Positions 50,181 to 52,565 of a stretch of DNA of 52,565 nucleotides are shown piece by piece (the stretch's first letter is position 1; the number at the start of each line of letters is the position of its first letter). The stretch is from UBA3910 sp964626065 (GTDB lineage: Bacteria; Bacillota; Limnochordia; Darwinibacteriales; Darwinibacteriaceae), in assembly GCA_964626065.1 (NCBI GenBank), contig CAZVDE010000009.1, positions 1-52,565 of the forward strand, in the 5' to 3' direction. A program made the position numbers and the translations under genes. The notes under the pieces were generated by a model. The model was given only the letters and a program-made list of their open reading frames with translations. It searched no databases and was not told where the DNA came from.

Positions 50181-50661
50181 CTCCTCCCAACGGAAAAGCC
50201 TTATTCAACCAGGCGGCCAACGATGCGAAGATTCCCCGCGAACCCCCCGGGGCATCCTCTGCCAGCCAACGCCCATGCTCATTTGCGCCGGGCTGCTCCT
50301 CTTGGTTAAAAACCAAGCCAATCGTCAGCTGGGGCTCCACCATGCCCAACTGTGAGCGGGCGATCTGCTCAACTTTGGGCAGGCTGCGCTGCGATTCCAA
50401 ATTAAGCATCAAATAATCATTATGCTGTTCCAGCGTGTTCGCCCGTTCCTGTAGATATCCCAACTCCACATTGAGATAATAAGAAGTGACCTGCTGCTGC
50501 AAGTAGAGCAGGGACACAGCCACACAGCAGGCGGCCAAGAGGCAAATTTTTAACGTGGCCGGAACTGCGACCCGCTTTCTTTTCCGCCGGGGGCTCAAAG
50601 CGGGTTTGTGCTCATCCTCATATTCGAGATACGGGTCGATCAATTGTCTTGCGGCGGACAT
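50155..50661 (-). CDS. ftsL: Cell division protein FtsL
   Basis: 168-residue bitopic protein by position and architecture: basic cytoplasmic tail (PRRKRKR), one membrane segment (about 36-54) and a leucine-heptad coiled coil (QERANTLEQHNDYLMLNLES). FtsL sequences diverge widely, so gene order (rsmH-ftsL-PBP) carries much of the call. The C-terminal 50 residues are longer than usual and Gly/Pro-rich. ATG follows GGAAGGG. Confidence 0.82.
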   Translation of the reverse strand: MSAARQLIDPYLEYEDEHKPALSPRRKRKRVAVPATLKICLLAACCVAVSLLYLQQQVTSYYLNVELGYLQERANTLEQHNDYLMLNLESQRSLPKVEQIARSQLGMVEPQLTIGLVFNQEEQPGANEHGRWLAEDAPGGSRGIFASLAAWLNKAFPLGGVEAGTLQR

Positions 50662-50675
50662 TTAGCACACCCTTC

Positions 50676-51608
50676 CTACAACTTTTCTATCACTCTAAGC
50701 TTGGCACTTCGCGCCCGGGCATTGCTTTCCACCTCACCCTTGGAAGGTAAAATCGGTTTGGTGTTCACCAACCGGGCTGTGGGCTTCTGGCCACAGACAC
50801 AAATGGGAAGATTGGGCGGACATGTACAGCGGCCCAGAAGTTCTTGAAAATAGTTTTTCACAATCCTGTCTTCCAAGGAATGAAAAGTGATTACAGCAAG
50901 CCTGCCCTCAGGTGCAAGCATTTCTACAGCCTGCTGTAGACCTTCTTGCAGCGCACCCAATTCATCATTGACAGCTATCCGCAGTGCCTGGAAGGTGCGG
51001 CGGGCAGGATGGGGGCCAACGGCCCTGGCTGCTGCCGGAATTGCTTTTTTTATGACGGATACTAACTGCCCGGTGGTCTCAAGCGGCGCTTTTTTTCGTT
51101 CGCTGACGATAAACTCACTAATTCGGCCGGCCCAGCGTTCCTCACCGTAATCCCTGATAATCTCGGCCAACTGCTGCTCGCTGTATGTATTCACTATAGT
51201 TTCGGCCTGCAGTCGCTGTCCGGGATCCATTCTCATATCCAGCGGGGCGTCCTGCTGATAGCTAAACCCTCGCTCTGCGCTGTCGAGCTGCGGCGAGGAT
51301 ACCCCTATGTCCATAAGAATGCCATCCACCGCGCCGATGTGCAGCCCGGACAAGATATCCCGCAGGTTGCGGAAATTGTCCCTGACCAAAGTCACCTGCC
51401 GAGCATAGGCCGCCAGCCTGTACTGAGCCCGCTCCAGAGCCTGGGGATCCTGATCAATACCGATTAAACGAATTGTTGGTTCGATGGCCAGCATACCCAT
51501 ACTGTGCCCTGCTGCGCCCAGCGTGCAATCTACATAAAGGGCATGGGGTTTCAAATTCAGTTTTTCAATTGTCTCTTGCAGTAAAACCGGTTGATGGGAA
51601 AACTTCAT
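50676..51608 (-). CDS. rsmH: 16S rRNA (cytosine-1402 N4)-methyltransferase RsmH
   Basis: 310-residue methyltransferase (MraW). HQPVLLQETIE at the start, the SAM-binding VDCTLGAAGHSMGML, LMDIGVSSPQLDSAERGFS and PLDMRMDP are clear, and CTCPPNLPICVCG sits near the C-terminus. ATG at 51608 is chosen for spacing from AAGGA; the long upstream extension is read-through of mraZ in another frame. Confidence 0.96.
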   Translation of the reverse strand: MKFSHQPVLLQETIEKLNLKPHALYVDCTLGAAGHSMGMLAIEPTIRLIGIDQDPQALERAQYRLAAYARQVTLVRDNFRNLRDILSGLHIGAVDGILMDIGVSSPQLDSAERGFSYQQDAPLDMRMDPGQRLQAETIVNTYSEQQLAEIIRDYGEERWAGRISEFIVSERKKAPLETTGQLVSVIKKAIPAAARAVGPHPARRTFQALRIAVNDELGALQEGLQQAVEMLAPEGRLAVITFHSLEDRIVKNYFQELLGRCTCPPNLPICVCGQKPTARLVNTKPILPSKGEVESNARARSAKLRVIEKL

Positions 51609-51627
51609 CTCGCTCATCCTTCGACTT

Positions 51628-52059
51628 TTAAATGCCCAAATCCACGATGTTTTCGGCAATATCCTCAAAGGATTCTTCCGCTGCGCCAACGTAGGATTCC
51701 CACTGCTCCTTGCTCCAAATTTCAATTCTGCTGGAAACCCCGATAACCACCGCGTCTTTGTCGATCAATGCGAATTCCCGCAAATTAGCGGGCAAATTAA
51801 TGCGACCTTGTTTATCCATTTCGCATTCTGCCGCTCCCGAGAAGAGAAAACGCACAAACTGCCTTGCATCCCTTTTCGTCAAGGGCAAGTTTTTGAGCTT
51901 GGTTTCTAGCGTTTCCCATTCTTCTGCAGGAAATAAAAAGAGGCAGTTATCCAGGCCGCGCGTTATTACCGCGCCCTCCCCCAATTCTTCCCGGAATTTG
52001 GCGGGGATGATCAAACGGCCCTTACTATCCAAGCTATGCTGGTACTCGCCCATGAACAT
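51628..52059 (-). CDS. mraZ: Transcriptional regulator MraZ
   Basis: 143-residue AbrB-like regulator at the head of the division and wall cluster. Two SpoVT-AbrB swapped-hairpin repeats: MFMGEYQHSLDSKGRLIIP and CEMDKQGRINLPANLREF. Length equals that of B. subtilis MraZ. The start at MFMGEY (52059) is conserved; the ATG two codons later (52053) is better spaced from AGAGG. It probably binds the repeats upstream and represses its own operon. Confidence 0.96.
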   Translation of the reverse strand: MFMGEYQHSLDSKGRLIIPAKFREELGEGAVITRGLDNCLFLFPAEEWETLETKLKNLPLTKRDARQFVRFLFSGAAECEMDKQGRINLPANLREFALIDKDAVVIGVSSRIEIWSKEQWESYVGAAEESFEDIAENIVDLGI

Positions 52060-52084
52060 CCTCTGCACATCCTTTCCGGTTATT

Positions 52085-52110
52085 CCCCACTTTTCCCCAC
52101 TTACTACCAC
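52085..52110 (-). promoter_or_regulatory. MraZ-binding repeats upstream of mraZ
   Basis: Three GTGG boxes spaced by ten bases on the minus strand: GTGGT (52106-52110), GTGGGG (52095-52100), GTGGGG (52085-52090). MraZ proteins bind direct TGGG-type repeats with this periodicity upstream of their own gene, so this is the probable autoregulatory operator. No confident -35/-10 pair was found next to it. Confidence 0.65.
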
Positions 52111-52168
52111 TTTATTGATTTGATTCGCCGGTTTTGCCCTAAGTCCTCCCTCACAGGCAAAATTTTAC

Positions 52169-52201
52169 ATAAAAAAACCCGGATACCAAAAAGTATCCAG
52201 G
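52169..52201 (-). terminator. Terminator of rnpB
   Basis: Minus-strand stem CCTGGATAC / GTATCCGGG (one G-U) with a six-base loop, followed by seven T, beginning about ten bases after the RNase P RNA 3' end. Confidence 0.9.
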
Positions 52202-52211
52202 CGATTAGTCC

Positions 52212-52561
52212 ATCTGAGTGAACCTATAAGCCGAGTTCTGTCAAGGACGATCATCTATCTAGGATTTTAGTTGCCTAAAACCTCATGCGGTTAACCCGGA
52301 AGTCACGTGAGGCGAGCAGCCTCTCCTTCCCTATTTAACCTTGCTCCGGATGGGGTTTACCTAGCCGATTAGTCGCCTAACCGCTGGTGAGCCCTTACCT
52401 CACCTTTTCAGCCTTACCCACGGGGATTTATTCCCGGGGCGGTTTATTTCTGTGGCACTAGCCTTGGGGTTGCCCCCACTGGGCGTTACCCAGCATCCCG
52501 CTCTGCGGAGCTCGGACTTTCCTCAAGGAGTTTTCCTCGCGATCATCCGGTTCACTCAGTA
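52212..52561 (-). ncRNA. rnpB: RNase P RNA (bacterial, likely type A)
   Basis: About 350 bases, complete. Conserved core pieces on the minus strand: GAGGAAAGTCCGAGCTC near the 5' end, GGTAAACCCCATCCGGAGCAAG-like J/P segment in the middle, and GACAGAACTCGGCTTATAG near the 3' end. The P1 helix is an 11-base perfect pairing of CTGAGTGAACC (52549-52559) with GGTTCACTCAG (52214-52224). P2 pairs GGATGATC with GATCGTCC. P3 appears reduced to a short CGAGGA/TCCTTG hairpin. Ends are set from P1 and are good to a few bases. Confidence 0.95.
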
Positions 52562-52565
52562 TCTT

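Overview
The window comes from an endospore-forming member of the Bacillota (Firmicutes), clostridial or Limnochordia-like rather than a Bacillus. This rests on a large sporulation gene set (spoVAF, spoVS, spoIIP, spoIIR, sigG, spoIIGA, sigE, ylmC), a meso-diaminopimelate-type MurE, and an RNase P RNA with the usual conserved core. I cannot name the genus. A run of exactly 100 N at 35730-35829 shows a draft, scaffolded assembly. No phage, insertion sequence, CRISPR array or tRNA was seen. The content is core chromosome, densely packed, mostly on the minus strand.

Layout. (a) 37-4897, minus: a small membrane protein, SpoVAF, two HgdB-like proteins and a BadF/HgdC-type activase form one tight cluster behind a promoter that looks sigma-F/sigma-G dependent. 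(b) 4982-13919, minus: dodecin, M19 dipeptidase, spoVS, ymdB, an unknown gene, rny, recX, recA (with a LexA box), a membrane phosphoesterase and cinA. (c) 14021-20018: a lipoprotein, two small membrane proteins (DUF212, DUF441), an FtsH-like protease with a short companion, pgsA and rimO. (d) 20122-22803, plus: a possible 17-codon leader ORF, then atpZ, atpI, atpB, atpE, atpF and atpH. The F1 genes atpA, atpG, atpD and atpC are absent, and a perfect palindromic terminator follows atpH. (e) 22910-26990, minus: a peptide ABC transporter made of a binding protein and two permeases, with no ATPase genes. (f) 27196-29864, plus: an SNF2 helicase and an unknown partner, a pair reminiscent of B. subtilis yqhH-yqhG. 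(g) 29847-38096, minus: murC, spoIIP, hslO, a RodZ-like protein, ftsK/spoIIIE, nrdR, ylmC, spoIIR and sigG. (h) 38257-39931, plus: spoIIGA-sigE. (i) 39987-52059, minus: the division and wall cluster mraZ-rsmH-ftsL-PBP-murE-murF-mraY-ftsW-murA-ftsQ-ftsZ, lacking murD, murG and ftsA. (j) 52212-52561, minus: rnpB.

How the genes work together. The division and wall cluster builds peptidoglycan precursors and the septum. The neighbouring sporulation genes reuse that machinery for asymmetric division (SpoIIGA-sigE), engulfment (SpoIIP), DNA translocation (FtsK/SpoIIIE) and compartment-specific transcription (SpoIIR, sigG). Promoter-like sequences matching sigma-H (spoVS), sigma-E (spoIIP) and sigma-F/G (sigG; the spoVAF cluster) sit at the expected genes.

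Most unusual points: an activase/dehydratase-like trio in what looks like a forespore operon; an NrdR with a C-terminal tail of KDSVR repeats that broke the assembly; an F0-only ATP synthase cluster whose c subunit has a two-carboxylate, Na+-type site; and the missing murD, murG and ftsA.
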